In this document: piece after piece, positions 1 to 8,893 of the stretch
Layout of the letters: every line of letters begins with the position of its first letter
How positions within the stretch are numbered: position 1 is the first letter of the stretch
Assembly (NCBI RefSeq): GCF_002094975.1
Contig: NZ_CP015283.1
Location: forward strand, 124,001 to 188,000
Length of the DNA stretch: 64,000 nucleotides
Source: Streptococcus salivarius
GTDB lineage: Bacteria; Bacillota; Bacilli; Lactobacillales; Streptococcaceae
Reading direction: 5' to 3'
Translations under genes and position numbers: made by a program
The notes under the pieces: generated by a model
Seen by the model: only the letters and a program-made list of their open reading frames with translations
The model's database searches: none
Told to the model about the DNA's origin: nothing

Positions 1-661
1 CATATTGGCGTTTGGCTTCACGACCGATAACAGATTGGAAGTCACGAACAATTTCTGGGAACGGTGCAGGACCAAGGGCAGATCCCATGATATAGTGCGT
101 ATCCTCGATACCTGCAACCCAAGCACGAAGGGCTGCATTTACGGCATCCTTAAGCACTCGCGAACCATCTGTTACGCTAAATACCTTGGCACCAAGCAAT
201 TCCATACGGAAAACGTTAAGCGCCTGACGTTTAACATCTTCTTCACCCATATAGATTGTACAATCCATGTCGAAAAGGGCTGCGGCTGTCGCTGTTGCAA
301 CACCGTGTTGACCTGCACCTGTTTCGGCGATGATTTTCTTCTTGCCCATACGTTTGGCAAGCAAGACTTGACCAAGGGCATTGTTAATCTTGTGGGCACC
401 TGTATGGTTAAGATCCTCACGTTTAAGATAAATTTGTGCTCCACCAATATGGTCAGTCAAACGTTTGGCGTGGTAAAGAGGTGTCTCACGTCCCACATAG
501 TTTTTGAGGAGGTCATCCAATTCCACTTGGAAACTTGGATCTTCCTTGGCTTCACGATAAGCCTTGTCCAATTCAATAACGGCTGTCATCAGCGTTTCTG
601 GAACGAACTGACCACCGAATTTTCCGTAAAATCCTTTTGCATCAGGTTGTTGATATGTCAT
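1..661 (-). CDS. trpB: Tryptophan synthase beta chain, 3'-truncated by window edge
   Basis: This is the N-terminal 220 or so residues of tryptophan synthase beta, which condenses indole with serine in the PLP-dependent last step of tryptophan synthesis. The family motif HKINNALGQ with the PLP-binding lysine is visible at about residue 85, followed by the AETGAGQHG loop. The ATG overlaps the trpF stop as ATGA (658-661), which indicates translational coupling. The gene runs out of the window at position 1, so the C-terminal half and any trpA lie outside. There is no sign of damage in the visible part. Confidence 0.97.
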   Translation of the reverse strand, partial: MTYQQPDAKGFYGKFGGQFVPETLMTAVIELDKAYREAKEDPSFQVELDDLLKNYVGRETPLYHAKRLTDHIGGAQIYLKREDLNHTGAHKINNALGQVLLAKRMGKKKIIAETGAGQHGVATATAAALFDMDCTIYMGEEDVKRQALNVFRMELLGAKVFSVTDGSRVLKDAVNAALRAWVAGIEDTHYIMGSALGPAPFPEIVRDFQSVIGREAKRQY

Positions 662-1239
662 GCTTTCACTCTTTCTATAAATGCTTTAATCTTGTCTAAA
701 TCTTTGTGACCATCTGTCTCGACACCTGAGGACACATCTAAGGCATAGGGATGAAAAGTTTCCTTGGCCTCTGCCACATTGTCCACAGTCAAGCCACCAG
801 CGATGAAATAGTCCTGCTCAATCTGCTTGTCAGCCAAAAGCTGCCAGTCAAAGGTCTGGCCACTACCAGCAATGGGAGCATCAAAGAGAAGATAATCCGC
901 CTGGCTCTTGACTTGAGAATCGCTATCCGAAATCTGAATAGCTCGAATAACTGGTACTGAAATCTTTGGAATCAGAGCTTCATCAAAAGTTCCATGAATC
1001 TGAACGATATCTAAGGGAACCTGATCAATCGCTTCTTCCAGTTCTTCAAGACTGGGTGAAACAAAGACACCGACGATTTTTGTCTGGCCTGTCACCCCTT
1101 TAGCCAGCTCGTGAGCTTGTTCAAGACTCACTTGACGCTTGCTCTTGGCGAACACAAAGCCAATGTAGTCAGCACCTGCTTCAACCGCAGTTGCTACCGC
1201 TTCTGGTGTCGATAGTCCACAAATTTTAACCTTTGTCAA
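658..1239 (-). CDS. trpF: Phosphoribosylanthranilate isomerase
   Basis: A 193-residue (beta/alpha)8 enzyme that converts N-(5-phosphoribosyl)anthranilate to CdRP in tryptophan synthesis. The N-terminal KICGL motif carries the catalytic cysteine, the FDAP segment the catalytic aspartate, and GGLTVDNV is the phosphate-binding loop. I place the start at a TTG (1239-1237) because AAGGAG lies seven bases upstream and the family begins with TKVKICG. A longer reading with ten extra residues is possible but has no better ribosome site. The gene overlaps the end of trpC by 14 bp and trpB by 4 bp. Confidence 0.95.
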   Translation of the reverse strand: MTKVKICGLSTPEAVATAVEAGADYIGFVFAKSKRQVSLEQAHELAKGVTGQTKIVGVFVSPSLEELEEAIDQVPLDIVQIHGTFDEALIPKISVPVIRAIQISDSDSQVKSQADYLLFDAPIAGSGQTFDWQLLADKQIEQDYFIAGGLTVDNVAEAKETFHPYALDVSSGVETDGHKDLDKIKAFIERVKA

Positions 1240-1993
1240 TTTGCAACTCCTTGACCTTTTCAGCCACATTGTCAGCCGTCATAAGGGCAGTTCCTACTAG
1301 AATCCCATTAAAATATGGGGCAACTAAGGCAGCATCCTGACCTGTAAAAATAGCCGACTCAGAAATATAAACAGGCTTATCCTTGAAATGCGTTGATAAC
1401 TCAAGACTGGTATTGATGTCTGTCTCAAAAGTAACCAAATTACGGTTGTTAACACCGATAATCTCAGCACCAATACGATGAGCCACTTCCAATTCTGGTA
1501 GATTATGCGTTTCAACCAAGACTTCCAAGCCAAGGCTTGTCGCAAAATCGTAGAGCTCCTTGAGGCGAACCTCTGGCAAGGCCGCTACAATCAAGAGAAT
1601 GACTGTCGCACCCGCATTACGACTACGTACAATCTGTTTCTCATCAATAATGAAGTCCTTAGCCAAGGTTGGAATAGCCACCTGTGACGAAATTTCTTTC
1701 AAATAGGAAATGTCACCCTTGAAGAAAACCTCATCCGTCAAAACAGAAATCATAGCTGCCCCATTTTCCTCATAGGTCTTGGCCTGAGCCACAATATCCA
1801 CATCTAGGTTAATATCACCCATGCTTGGACTGGCTTTTTTCACTTCAGAAATAATTTGAAGCTTGTTTTGATTTGACTTGAGAAAATCATAAAGACGATA
1901 GGTCTGACGTAAGGGCTGCAAGTCTTCCATGACCAACTGAGCCACTTCTTTTTCTTTTTGTTCTAAGATTGTTGGAAGAAAGGCTTTACTCAT
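1226..1993 (-). CDS. trpC: Indole-3-glycerol phosphate synthase
   Basis: A 255-residue monofunctional IGPS that performs the decarboxylating ring closure of CdRP to indole-3-glycerol phosphate. The signature KKASPSMG near residue 53, with its catalytic lysine, the AKDFIID strand and the [11 protein letters not shown] segment are all present, and the length is normal for the family. The start codon overlaps the trpD stop by 4 bp and the end overlaps trpF, so translation through trpD-C-F-B is tightly coupled. Confidence 0.97.
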   Translation of the reverse strand: MSKAFLPTILEQKEKEVAQLVMEDLQPLRQTYRLYDFLKSNQNKLQIISEVKKASPSMGDINLDVDIVAQAKTYEENGAAMISVLTDEVFFKGDISYLKEISSQVAIPTLAKDFIIDEKQIVRSRNAGATVILLIVAALPEVRLKELYDFATSLGLEVLVETHNLPELEVAHRIGAEIIGVNNRNLVTFETDINTSLELSTHFKDKPVYISESAIFTGQDAALVAPYFNGILVGTALMTADNVAEKVKELQIDKG

Positions 1994-2994
1994 ACTTGTA
2001 CCTCTTGGAGTTGGCGAAGTTTCTCTAGGGCTGAGCCGTCCGCAATCAATTGACGAGCAAGCTCAACACCTTCCTTAATAGTCTCAACCTTACCATTGGC
2101 AAAGAAGCCGAGACCTGCATTAAGCACTGTTGTTTCAAGATAAGGACTAGCTTCATTTTTCAAGACACTAAGGAGAATCTCTGCATTTTCCTTGGCATCG
2201 CCACCTGTGATGTCAGACAACTCAACCTTTTCCATACCCAAATCTTCATAAGTGAAAGTGTGCCGACTAATGTGACCATCTTCCAAAAGGGTGTAGGTGT
2301 TGGTGCCATAGAGGGCAGCTTCGTCCATATTGTCAGGACCTGTGATAATAACCGCACGTTTACGTCCCAACTGTTGAATAGCATTAGCAACAATTTCTTG
2401 TAATTCCACACGATAGAGCCCCATGAGTTGCGTCTCAAGGTCAAGCGGATTAGCCAGTGGCCCAACCAAGTTCATAATCGTTGGAATCCCAAGAGCTTGG
2501 CGAGCTGGACCGATAAAACGCATAGCTGGGTGCATGGTTTGGGCAAAGATAAAGGCCAAACCAACCTCGTCAAGTGCTTTAGATAGGGTTTCTGGTGATG
2601 CTGCAACGTTGATTCCAAGGGCTTCAAGAACGTCTGCCGAACCAGATTTAGAGGAAATCGAACGGTTACCAGCCTTGGCCATACGAATACCGCCTGCTGC
2701 TAGGATAAAGCAAACAGTAGTCGAAATGTTGAAGCTATAAGACTGGTCCCCACCAGTTCCACAGTTACACATAGCATCTGTGAAAGTCTCAGGCAAGACA
2801 GTCGCATGTGATTTGAGGGCACGCACGATACCTGTGATTTCATCTGCTGTTTCCCCCTTCGTCTTAAGCCCCATAAGGAAGGCAGAAATCTGGCTTTCTG
2901 AGACCTCATTTTTAAGAATACGGTCAAAGACTGCTTGGACTTGGTCTTGAGACAAGTCTTGGCGGTTTGAGATTTGTAGGAATATTTCTTTCAT
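1990..2994 (-). CDS. trpD: Anthranilate phosphoribosyltransferase
   Basis: A 334-residue enzyme that transfers phosphoribose from PRPP to anthranilate. The glycine-rich GTGGD motif near residue 80 binds PRPP, and the [21 protein letters not shown] region is the family signature. The length is typical. It is separated from trpG by 89 bp, the longest gap inside the trp genes apart from that between the mutase gene and trpE. I see neither a terminator nor an ORF in that gap. It is followed by trpC with a 4-bp overlap. Confidence 0.97.
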   Translation of the reverse strand: MKEIFLQISNRQDLSQDQVQAVFDRILKNEVSESQISAFLMGLKTKGETADEITGIVRALKSHATVLPETFTDAMCNCGTGGDQSYSFNISTTVCFILAAGGIRMAKAGNRSISSKSGSADVLEALGINVAASPETLSKALDEVGLAFIFAQTMHPAMRFIGPARQALGIPTIMNLVGPLANPLDLETQLMGLYRVELQEIVANAIQQLGRKRAVIITGPDNMDEAALYGTNTYTLLEDGHISRHTFTYEDLGMEKVELSDITGGDAKENAEILLSVLKNEASPYLETTVLNAGLGFFANGKVETIKEGVELARQLIADGSALEKLRQLQEVQV

Positions 2995-3083
2995 ATCTGT
3001 TTTCCTTTTAAAAACTGTTCAATGTTTTCTGATGCACGCGAGAGATTTTGAGCGTAGAAAAATCTAGTCCAAAGACTGTCCAA

Positions 3084-3650
3084 CTAGCCTGCAACAATTT
3101 TTACGAAATTTTCAACCATCTTAAGTCCATCTGGACTTCCGATGCTTTCTGGGTGATATTGCAAACCGTAAATAGGTAGCTCCTTATGTTGAATGGCCAT
3201 AATTTCTTGATCATCAGTTGTGATAGCTGTCACATCAAAGCCCTCTGGCATTTGGTCAACAACGATGGAATGGTAACGCATGATTGGGACATCATTGTCG
3301 ATATCCTTGAAAATAGGTGATGGCGTTTCAAAAGTGATGTTACTTTGTTTCCCATGCATGACATTCTTAGCCAAGCCAAGTTTACCACCAAAAGTTTCCG
3401 CAATAGCTTGATGCCCCAAGCAAATTCCCATCATCGGTTTTTTACCAGCGAAATCCTTGATTAAGGCTTCCATTTTACCCGCATCAGCTGGCCAACCTGG
3501 ACCCGGTGAAAAGACAAGCCCGTCAGCTTTTTCCGCCTCTTCATAGAGGGTCTCATCATCGTTACGCAAGACCTTTACCTCTGTAAATGTCCCTAGGTAT
3601 TGTGCCAAATTATAGGTAAAAGAGTCATAGTTATCAACTAATAAAATCAT
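3084..3650 (-). CDS. trpG: Anthranilate synthase, glutamine amidotransferase subunit
   Basis: A 188-residue class I glutamine amidotransferase that supplies ammonia to TrpE. The catalytic triad is visible: Cys77 in GICLGH, and His166 and Glu168 in YHPES. The ATG overlaps the trpE stop by 4 bp, which suits equimolar subunit synthesis. The length matches stand-alone TrpG. A PabA role in folate synthesis is possible for such subunits, but the operon context favours anthranilate synthase. Confidence 0.97.
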   Translation of the reverse strand: MILLVDNYDSFTYNLAQYLGTFTEVKVLRNDDETLYEEAEKADGLVFSPGPGWPADAGKMEALIKDFAGKKPMMGICLGHQAIAETFGGKLGLAKNVMHGKQSNITFETPSPIFKDIDNDVPIMRYHSIVVDQMPEGFDVTAITTDDQEIMAIQHKELPIYGLQYHPESIGSPDGLKMVENFVKIVAG

Positions 3651-5002
3651 TGGGCATCTCCTATTCTTGTCATAGCTTTCGCCTTGTTAATCGTTTCGTA
3701 AAATTCATTTTCAGGAACACTATCGTAAACAACACCAGCACCTGCTTGAACATAGGCTTTTTGATTTTTGAGAATCATAGTACGGATGGCAATGGCAAAG
3801 TCCATATCTCCTGTCGCAGACAGATAACCAATAGCTCCCGCATAAATACCACGTTTTTCCTGCTCAAGCTCATATATACGACGCATGGCACGAATCTTAG
3901 GTGCTCCTGATACGGTTCCAGCTGGAAGGGTTGATTTTAGTGCGTCTAGTGCTGTCAATTCCGGTAAGAGTTGTCCCTTAACCACACTGGTAAGGTGCAT
4001 CACATAGCGGAAATACTCAACCTCCATATACTTGGTCACCTTGACCGTACCATTTTTAGCAATCTTACCAATATCATTACGTCCCAAGTCAACCAACATA
4101 CGGTGTTCCGCAGTTTCTTTGACATCATGTGAGAGTTCATCTGCCAAAGCCGCGTCTTCCGCCTCATTGGCACCACGAGGGCGAGTTCCAGCAATCGGAT
4201 TGGTTACCACCTCTCCATTCTTCACTGAAACCAAACTCTCTGGGCTCGCACCAATCACCTGATAATCTCCAAAATCGTAGAAATAAAGATAGTTTGATGG
4301 GTTGGTCACACGCAAGTTACGGTAGTAATCTAAAGGATCTCCCTCAAAGTCCGCTGAAAAGCGTTGGCTAAGCACACATTGGAACATATCTCCCTCACGA
4401 ATGAGTTTCTTGGCCTTAGCCACCATATCCATGAAGACTTCTTTTTCGATATGATTTGAAAATTGCAAGGCTTGCAAGGCTTGAGGCGTAAACTCGTTTG
4501 GCGCCTGAGTCTGGAGGTTGGTTACCACCTGACCAAGAGCTTGACGCACCGCATCGTTGTCACGACCAGAGTAGATATTGTCCTCAACCACATAGACCTT
4601 TTCCTTCTTGTGGTCAAAAATCAAATAAGACTCATAGATGAAGAAATGCATATCAGGTGTCCCAATCGTATCTTCAGGAATCTCACCGATATTTTCATAG
4701 AGACCAATCATGTCATAGCCTGCAAACCCGATAGCACCACCTGCGAAAGGTAGGTCAGACTTGATGCCCTTGACTGTTACTTGGTCCAAGTATTCGAAAG
4801 GATCTTGATCAATCGCCTTACCATTTTCATAAAGAACACCATCCTTGAAGGTTACTTCAAAGACCGGATTGTAGGCAACAATAGAAAAACGTGCATTTTC
4901 CTTCTCACGAGGAATAGATTCAAGGATAACCTTGTGTTCCCCTTGAACACGCATATAAGCCAAGATTGGTGTTAAGGTATCGGCTGGTAAAATTTTTCTC
5001 AT
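3647..5002 (-). CDS. trpE: Anthranilate synthase component I
   Basis: A 451-residue chorismate-binding enzyme that makes anthranilate with TrpG. The N-terminal ILESIPREKENARFS segment corresponds to the tryptophan feedback site of the family. The C-terminal catalytic core shows GTRPRG, VSGAPKIRAM and AGAGVVYDS. I choose the ATG at 5002 because AAAGGA precedes it at proper spacing; a TTG five codons upstream would bury that ribosome site. It lies 78 bp downstream of the chorismate mutase gene, and that gap contains a short inverted repeat but no terminator. Confidence 0.97.
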   Translation of the reverse strand: MRKILPADTLTPILAYMRVQGEHKVILESIPREKENARFSIVAYNPVFEVTFKDGVLYENGKAIDQDPFEYLDQVTVKGIKSDLPFAGGAIGFAGYDMIGLYENIGEIPEDTIGTPDMHFFIYESYLIFDHKKEKVYVVEDNIYSGRDNDAVRQALGQVVTNLQTQAPNEFTPQALQALQFSNHIEKEVFMDMVAKAKKLIREGDMFQCVLSQRFSADFEGDPLDYYRNLRVTNPSNYLYFYDFGDYQVIGASPESLVSVKNGEVVTNPIAGTRPRGANEAEDAALADELSHDVKETAEHRMLVDLGRNDIGKIAKNGTVKVTKYMEVEYFRYVMHLTSVVKGQLLPELTALDALKSTLPAGTVSGAPKIRAMRRIYELEQEKRGIYAGAIGYLSATGDMDFAIAIRTMILKNQKAYVQAGAGVVYDSVPENEFYETINKAKAMTRIGDAQ

Positions 5003-5080
5003 AATATTTCCTTTCAAACTGGTTTATCGAGAGTAATAAGACTGATACAAGGCTCCTTTATAGGATGTATCGGCACCATA

Positions 5081-5359
5081 TTATTCTTTGTTCACTTTCT
5101 CTTCCAAAGCAATAAATGCTTGAATCATGCTTCTCCAAACACTTTCAGCCACATCTGGCGATAAGCCAAGCTCTAGTGCCTCCTTACGACGGTTTGCTAT
5201 CACTTGGGCAACACGATCACTAGCCTGGACAGCAACCTTGTCTCCCTTGGGTTTAAGCCGTCCTGCCTTTTCCACAAGTATTTGACGTTGGGCCAGTAGT
5301 CGAAGCAACTGTCTATCAATATTATCAATATCAATTCGAATATCGCTTAATGCATCCAT
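5081..5359 (-). CDS. Chorismate mutase (AroQ type), first gene of the trp operon
   Basis: A 92-residue all-helical chorismate mutase domain: an N-terminal helix with the pattern IDNIDRQLLRLLAQRQ, then a basic GRLKPKG segment and a C-terminal helix pair. It rearranges chorismate to prephenate, the precursor of phenylalanine and tyrosine. The chosen start has AAAGG upstream at about ten bases; an in-frame upstream extension of 20 residues looks non-coding. The gene lies between the tryptophan T-box leader and trpE, so it appears to be expressed with tryptophan genes although its product competes with anthranilate synthase for the same substrate. Confidence 0.85.
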   Translation of the reverse strand: MDALSDIRIDIDNIDRQLLRLLAQRQILVEKAGRLKPKGDKVAVQASDRVAQVIANRRKEALELGLSPDVAESVWRSMIQAFIALEEKVNKE

Positions 5360-5417
5360 AAATACCCAACCTTTCATTGAATAATGAAATAATACTTCTT
5401 TAAAGATAAAAGTAAAC

Positions 5418-5680
5418 AAAAAACCTCACAGAGAAAAACTCTGTGAGGGCATTAAATCTAGTTTAACACGGTACCACCTCAGTTAATGGTCTCCAAAAAA
5501 ACGACCATCATCTCTATCTCCTCTAACAAGGAGTTGCACGGTAAGGGGTGCCAACCGAGAAGAATATGTATTACCTTCTCATTATCATCCAATCAGCCCA
5601 ATGTTCGCTCATCTCGATTACCTACTCACAATCACCGCAGGCTCCCTGAAAATCTAAGACCAGTTACTTTCTGATTTACC
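5418..5680 (-). promoter_or_regulatory. T-box riboswitch, tryptophan specifier
   Basis: On the minus strand this leader carries the conserved T-box sequence (complement at about 5467-5480, AGGTGGTACC). A terminator hairpin follows, and Stem I is closed by AATCAG pairing with CTGATT. The triplet immediately inside the 3' side of that base stem is TGG (5600-5598), the tryptophan codon. Uncharged tRNA-Trp would be expected to pair there and disrupt the terminator. That matches the downstream trp genes and the known T-box control of trp operons in Lactococcus. The assignment of TGG is my reading of the fold. Confidence 0.9.
5421..5448 (-). terminator. T-box attenuator terminator
   Basis: A perfect 10-bp stem (5424-5433 with 5439-5448) has an A/U-rich five-base loop. 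On the minus strand it is followed by six U residues. It ends the T-box leader, 60 bp before the chorismate mutase start. Confidence 0.92.
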
Positions 5681-5684
5681 AACT

Positions 5685-5712
5685 ATTGTACTCCTTTTTA
5701 GAGAGATGTCAA
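5685..5712 (-). promoter_or_regulatory. trp operon promoter
   Basis: A consensus -35 TTGACA (5712-5707) and -10 TACAAT (5690-5685) are spaced by 16 bp on the minus strand. Transcription would start at about 5678, just before Stem I of the T-box. Confidence 0.85.
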
Positions 5713-5803
5713 GAATTTTCTGTTAATTTTGACAATTCCTCCCTTATAAGATTCGTCCATACCTCATTCAGAGAGTGAGATAGTCTTGTCACCACACTTT
5801 ACA

Positions 5804-5828
5804 AAATAAAAAAGCCCCCAAAGGGACT
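5804..5828 (-). terminator. Terminator of the candidate small RNA
   Basis: On the minus strand, AGTCCC pairs with GGGGCT around a short U/G-rich loop and is followed by a run of T residues (5812-5804). It separates the small RNA from the trp promoter. Confidence 0.8.
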
Positions 5829-5924
5829 TCTTGGATTGATAAACAACGGCAGGGTGACAGTCCTGCATCTCTTTCAGACCCGAAGGTGCGGCGGCTGCCT
5901 CTTCCGCCCTCGTTGTTATTTCTT
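5808..5924 (-). ncRNA. Candidate structured small RNA, cloverleaf-like, family not recognised
   Basis: A transcript of about 115 nt is predicted from an extended -10 promoter to an intrinsic terminator. Its ends pair as AACAACG with CGTTGTT (5917-5911 with 5848-5842). Inside that closing stem are three hairpins: GGCGG/CCGCC, an ACC-UUCG-GGU tetraloop hairpin, and GCAGG/CCTGC (5866-5862 with 5853-5849). No ORF fits. It does not have the single long hairpin and GGAAG apex of SRP RNA, and I did not recognise a known riboswitch. Its position just after a nuclease-like gene may be meaningful. Confidence 0.65.
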
Positions 5925-5930
5925 ACCTAT

Positions 5931-5939
5931 ATTATATCA
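5931..5939 (-). promoter_or_regulatory. Extended -10 promoter of the candidate small RNA
   Basis: TGATATAAT is a perfect TGn-TATAAT extended -10 on the minus strand. The -35 region is poor (CTGGTA at 5959-5954), as is common for extended -10 promoters. It overlaps the stop codon of the upstream small gene, so the RNA can be made independently of that gene. Confidence 0.7.
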
Positions 5940-6287
5940 CATTTTCTTAGCTCTACCAGCATTTAGATAGTTTTTCAGCTTAGAATCTTTAATCACAAAC
6001 ATGGTACGGACATTAAGTTTATCACATAATCTGACCGCTACCAGAACATTACCATCAATACGTTTGATATATTCCAAGGACTGGCCATTAGGATGGCGAC
6101 CGATATAGTCCGGATGAGCAATAATCTCTGGAATACGTTCATAGGTAGCATCAAAATCACTGAATTCCTGGCGGTGTTTTTCCATATGCTTCTTACGTTG
6201 TGCAGACAGCGTGATTTCTTCACCAGGCTTGTAGTCCAAATCAAAAGCTTTAATGACTTTTGGCGTCAAGTGCCCTACTGTTTTCAT
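5937..6287 (-). CDS. Small PBECR-like nuclease-fold protein (putative)
   Basis: A 116-residue soluble protein without signal or membrane segment. The order of motifs (HLTPKV near the N-terminus, SAQRKKHMEKHRQEF, then IIAHPDYIGRHP, YIKRI and a C-terminal TMFVI strand) resembles the phage Barnase-EndoU-ColicinE5/D-RelE-like (PBECR) nuclease superfamily; this is recognition by eye. I place the start at the ATG 6287 because AGAGG precedes it closely and a TGGTACAAT promoter lies just upstream, giving a very short leader. An ORF reading nine codons longer exists. It stands alone, with no visible antitoxin protein gene beside it. Confidence 0.6.
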   Translation of the reverse strand: MKTVGHLTPKVIKAFDLDYKPGEEITLSAQRKKHMEKHRQEFSDFDATYERIPEIIAHPDYIGRHPNGQSLEYIKRIDGNVLVAVRLCDKLNVRTMFVIKDSKLKNYLNAGRAKKM

Positions 6288-6381
6288 GCCTCTATTGTAC
6301 CATACCTCATACACATCAAGATCTTTCCTACTGTTGAGGTATCAAAAAAACTCAAGCCTGTTACCAAGCTCGAGTTTTGAC

Positions 6382-8721
6382 TTATGTTTTTTGGAAAGCA
6401 CCTTGTTTATAGCTAATCCAAAAGAAAAGTGGTATACAGATAGCCATTGCTACCAGATAGATTGGCAAGGTGTAGCTATTAAGTGTCGAAATTTCAATCA
6501 CATCTCGAAGATAGTAAGAGCTAATTAAGAAACCAAAGACTGAGTAAATAATCAAGGCCACACGTCCCTTGTTCAACGGGATACAAGCACGAATAACGGC
6601 AAGAACACCCGTTGATCCCATCATATAGTAAGACAGCGTCAGCATGTCCGTATTGCTCATACCAAGATAGACCTGAGATAGATGGAAAATAAGAACACTG
6701 ATAACCAGCATCAAGGCATTAGGAATAGACAACTGAAGCGAACGTCTGAGGAAATGTTTCTCAACAGGTCGTATATTACGTTCGAAGGTCAAAATAAATG
6801 GTGGAAGACCCTCGATAAATTGCCCCGCTAATGTCATCTGAACCTGAATGAATGGGAAGACCAAGAGGTACTCTGCCTTTCCAAAAACAATACTGGCAAT
6901 ACAGATAAGCCCCAAAAGGAAGGAATAGACCGTTTTGATGAGGAAAATAGGTGCAATGTGGGCAATATTATTAACCACACGACGTCCCTCAAATAGAATT
7001 TCAGGAATATCCTTAAACTCTGAATCCATAAGCACCAAGTTGGCAATCTGACGTGTAGCGGGATCCCCTTCAGCCATAACAATCGAACAGTCCGCCTCAC
7101 GTAGTGCCAAGATATCGTTGACACCGTCACCAGTCATAGCTGTGGTATGCCCATTGGCATTAAGGGTTTGGATTAACAACTTCTTCTGATGTGGAGATAC
7201 GCGACCAAAGATTGCCGTATCTTCAGCCAAAGCCTCCAACTCCTCATCACTGACCTTAGAACAGTCAATATAACTTTGATAATCCGCAAAACCAGCCTGG
7301 TGGGCAATATGAGAAACCCTCACAGGATTGTCACCAGAAATAATCTTAAGCGTCACATCTTCTGAACGTAGGTATTCCAAAGTTTCTGCAGCATCCTCAC
7401 GAATAGGATCGGCAATTTCGAGCAAGGTCAAGCCTTCAACATCATTCGGCAAACTCATAGTCTCTGTATCAACCGCTGACTGACTCCATGCCAAAATCAA
7501 AACACGAGAACCACGAGCCTGCGCCTGATCGACTGCTTTTGGGTTTTCCTTAAGAAGCATCTCAGGTGCTCCCAAAAAGAGAGTTCCGACCCCGTCAATG
7601 CTCATAGCACCCCATTTACGATCACTTGAAAATGGGATAACATCCCCTACCTGATAGTGATGCTCCAGACCTTCATAGGCATTTCGAATCGCCTGAGCCG
7701 TTGCATTGTTATCCTTGCTATGCTGCATATAGGCCGCAAGCAAGCGCTCCAACTCCTCTTTCGTAAAACGCTCTGATAGTAGTTCCAGACCCTTAACGGT
7801 CATCTTTCCTTGTGTAATCGTCCCTGTCTTATCTAAACAAAGCACATCGACACGCGCCAAGGTTTCGACAGAGTACATCTCTTGCACCAGGATATGCTTC
7901 ATTCCAAGCTTAATAACAGCCGTTAAAAGAGAGGTGATTGTCAAAAGGGCAATCCCCTTAGGCAACATTCCCAGAAGGGCTGTCGAACTGGTAACTACCG
8001 ACTCTTGAAGAGAAAGCTGTTTAATCAAGTAAGCCTCAAAAAAGAGCGCAAGCCCAAACGGTATCACAATCTTGCCCGTAAACTTGGCAATCTTATCCAT
8101 ATTATAGAGGATACGTGACACGATTGGCTTATGCGTCTTGGCCTCTAGCATGAGTTTATTGGCGTAATTGTCCTCGGCTACGTTAATAACCTTAGCATAA
8201 ACCTGACCACTTACAAGGTAAGAACCCGAGAGCAACTCCTTCCCATCCTTCTTGAGAATAAGATCACTCTCACCCGTCAGCATAGCCTCGTTGAGCTCAG
8301 CCATTCCATCAACAACCACGGCATCACTAGGCACCTGTTCACCCGCAGACAAGAGCATGATATCATCCAAGACAATATCCTGAGGATCAATAGAAGTCAC
8401 CTCACCATCACGCACCACACGGATCTGATCCTTATTCATGAGATTGAGCTTATCAATCATGCGACGGGCACGCAACTCTGTCATCATCCCCGTAAAGGCA
8501 TTAAGCACAATGATTCCGAAGAAAAAAAGATTCGACCAAGCCTGAACAGCAATCAAGGCCACAAAAATAGCAAAATTGAGCATATTAAAGGAGTTAAAGA
8601 CATTACGCCTAAAAATCTCCCAGTTGCTGGAGCCAGTTTTTGCTTTAAAATGATTTGTTTTACCGGCATCTATCCGCCGCTTGACCTCCACCTGCGTCAA
8701 GCCTTGTAACTGTTTTTTCAT
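6382..8721 (-). CDS. exp7: P-type cation-transporting ATPase, Exp7-like
   Basis: A 779-residue P-type ATPase closely matching the length and motif order of the pneumococcal Exp7 cation ATPase. The A domain shows LTGES (about residues 148-152), the P domain phosphorylation site DKTGT has Asp307, and GDGVND forms the hinge near residue 525. The fourth membrane segment carries MLPKGIAL in place of the PEGL of calcium pumps, so the ion cannot be assigned from sequence. Four N-terminal and about six C-terminal membrane helices are visible. The start has AAAG upstream and discards 12 poorly supported residues. It is a single-gene unit. Confidence 0.88.
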   Translation of the reverse strand: MKKQLQGLTQVEVKRRIDAGKTNHFKAKTGSSNWEIFRRNVFNSFNMLNFAIFVALIAVQAWSNLFFFGIIVLNAFTGMMTELRARRMIDKLNLMNKDQIRVVRDGEVTSIDPQDIVLDDIMLLSAGEQVPSDAVVVDGMAELNEAMLTGESDLILKKDGKELLSGSYLVSGQVYAKVINVAEDNYANKLMLEAKTHKPIVSRILYNMDKIAKFTGKIVIPFGLALFFEAYLIKQLSLQESVVTSSTALLGMLPKGIALLTITSLLTAVIKLGMKHILVQEMYSVETLARVDVLCLDKTGTITQGKMTVKGLELLSERFTKEELERLLAAYMQHSKDNNATAQAIRNAYEGLEHHYQVGDVIPFSSDRKWGAMSIDGVGTLFLGAPEMLLKENPKAVDQAQARGSRVLILAWSQSAVDTETMSLPNDVEGLTLLEIADPIREDAAETLEYLRSEDVTLKIISGDNPVRVSHIAHQAGFADYQSYIDCSKVSDEELEALAEDTAIFGRVSPHQKKLLIQTLNANGHTTAMTGDGVNDILALREADCSIVMAEGDPATRQIANLVLMDSEFKDIPEILFEGRRVVNNIAHIAPIFLIKTVYSFLLGLICIASIVFGKAEYLLVFPFIQVQMTLAGQFIEGLPPFILTFERNIRPVEKHFLRRSLQLSIPNALMLVISVLIFHLSQVYLGMSNTDMLTLSYYMMGSTGVLAVIRACIPLNKGRVALIIYSVFGFLISSYYLRDVIEISTLNSYTLPIYLVAMAICIPLFFWISYKQGAFQKT

Positions 8722-8893
8722 AACTTTCATAGTAGCATAAAAATGAGGTGTTTTCAAAGGTTAGCCGTCATGGATAGCCAGGAAATAGACCTATTATATC
8801 GAACCACTCTCCCAACTATTTCACTCAACCTAAACTACTTTCAAATAGCAAAGGCAAGAGTTCCTACAAAACACTTCTATGCTATCTTATTCT

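Noticed and set aside
5..709. Long open frame on the plus strand opposite trpB, and similar antisense frames opposite trpC, trpD, ilvD and gatA
   Set aside because: They have no ribosome sites or family similarity and mirror the codon structure of strongly supported genes on the other strand.
5808..5924. Identification of the candidate small RNA as SRP (4.5S-like) RNA because of a GGAAGAGGCAGCC-like stretch
   Set aside because: The stretch is part of a GGCGG/CCGCC hairpin near the 5' end, and the RNA does not form the single long hairpin with the conserved GGAAG apex.
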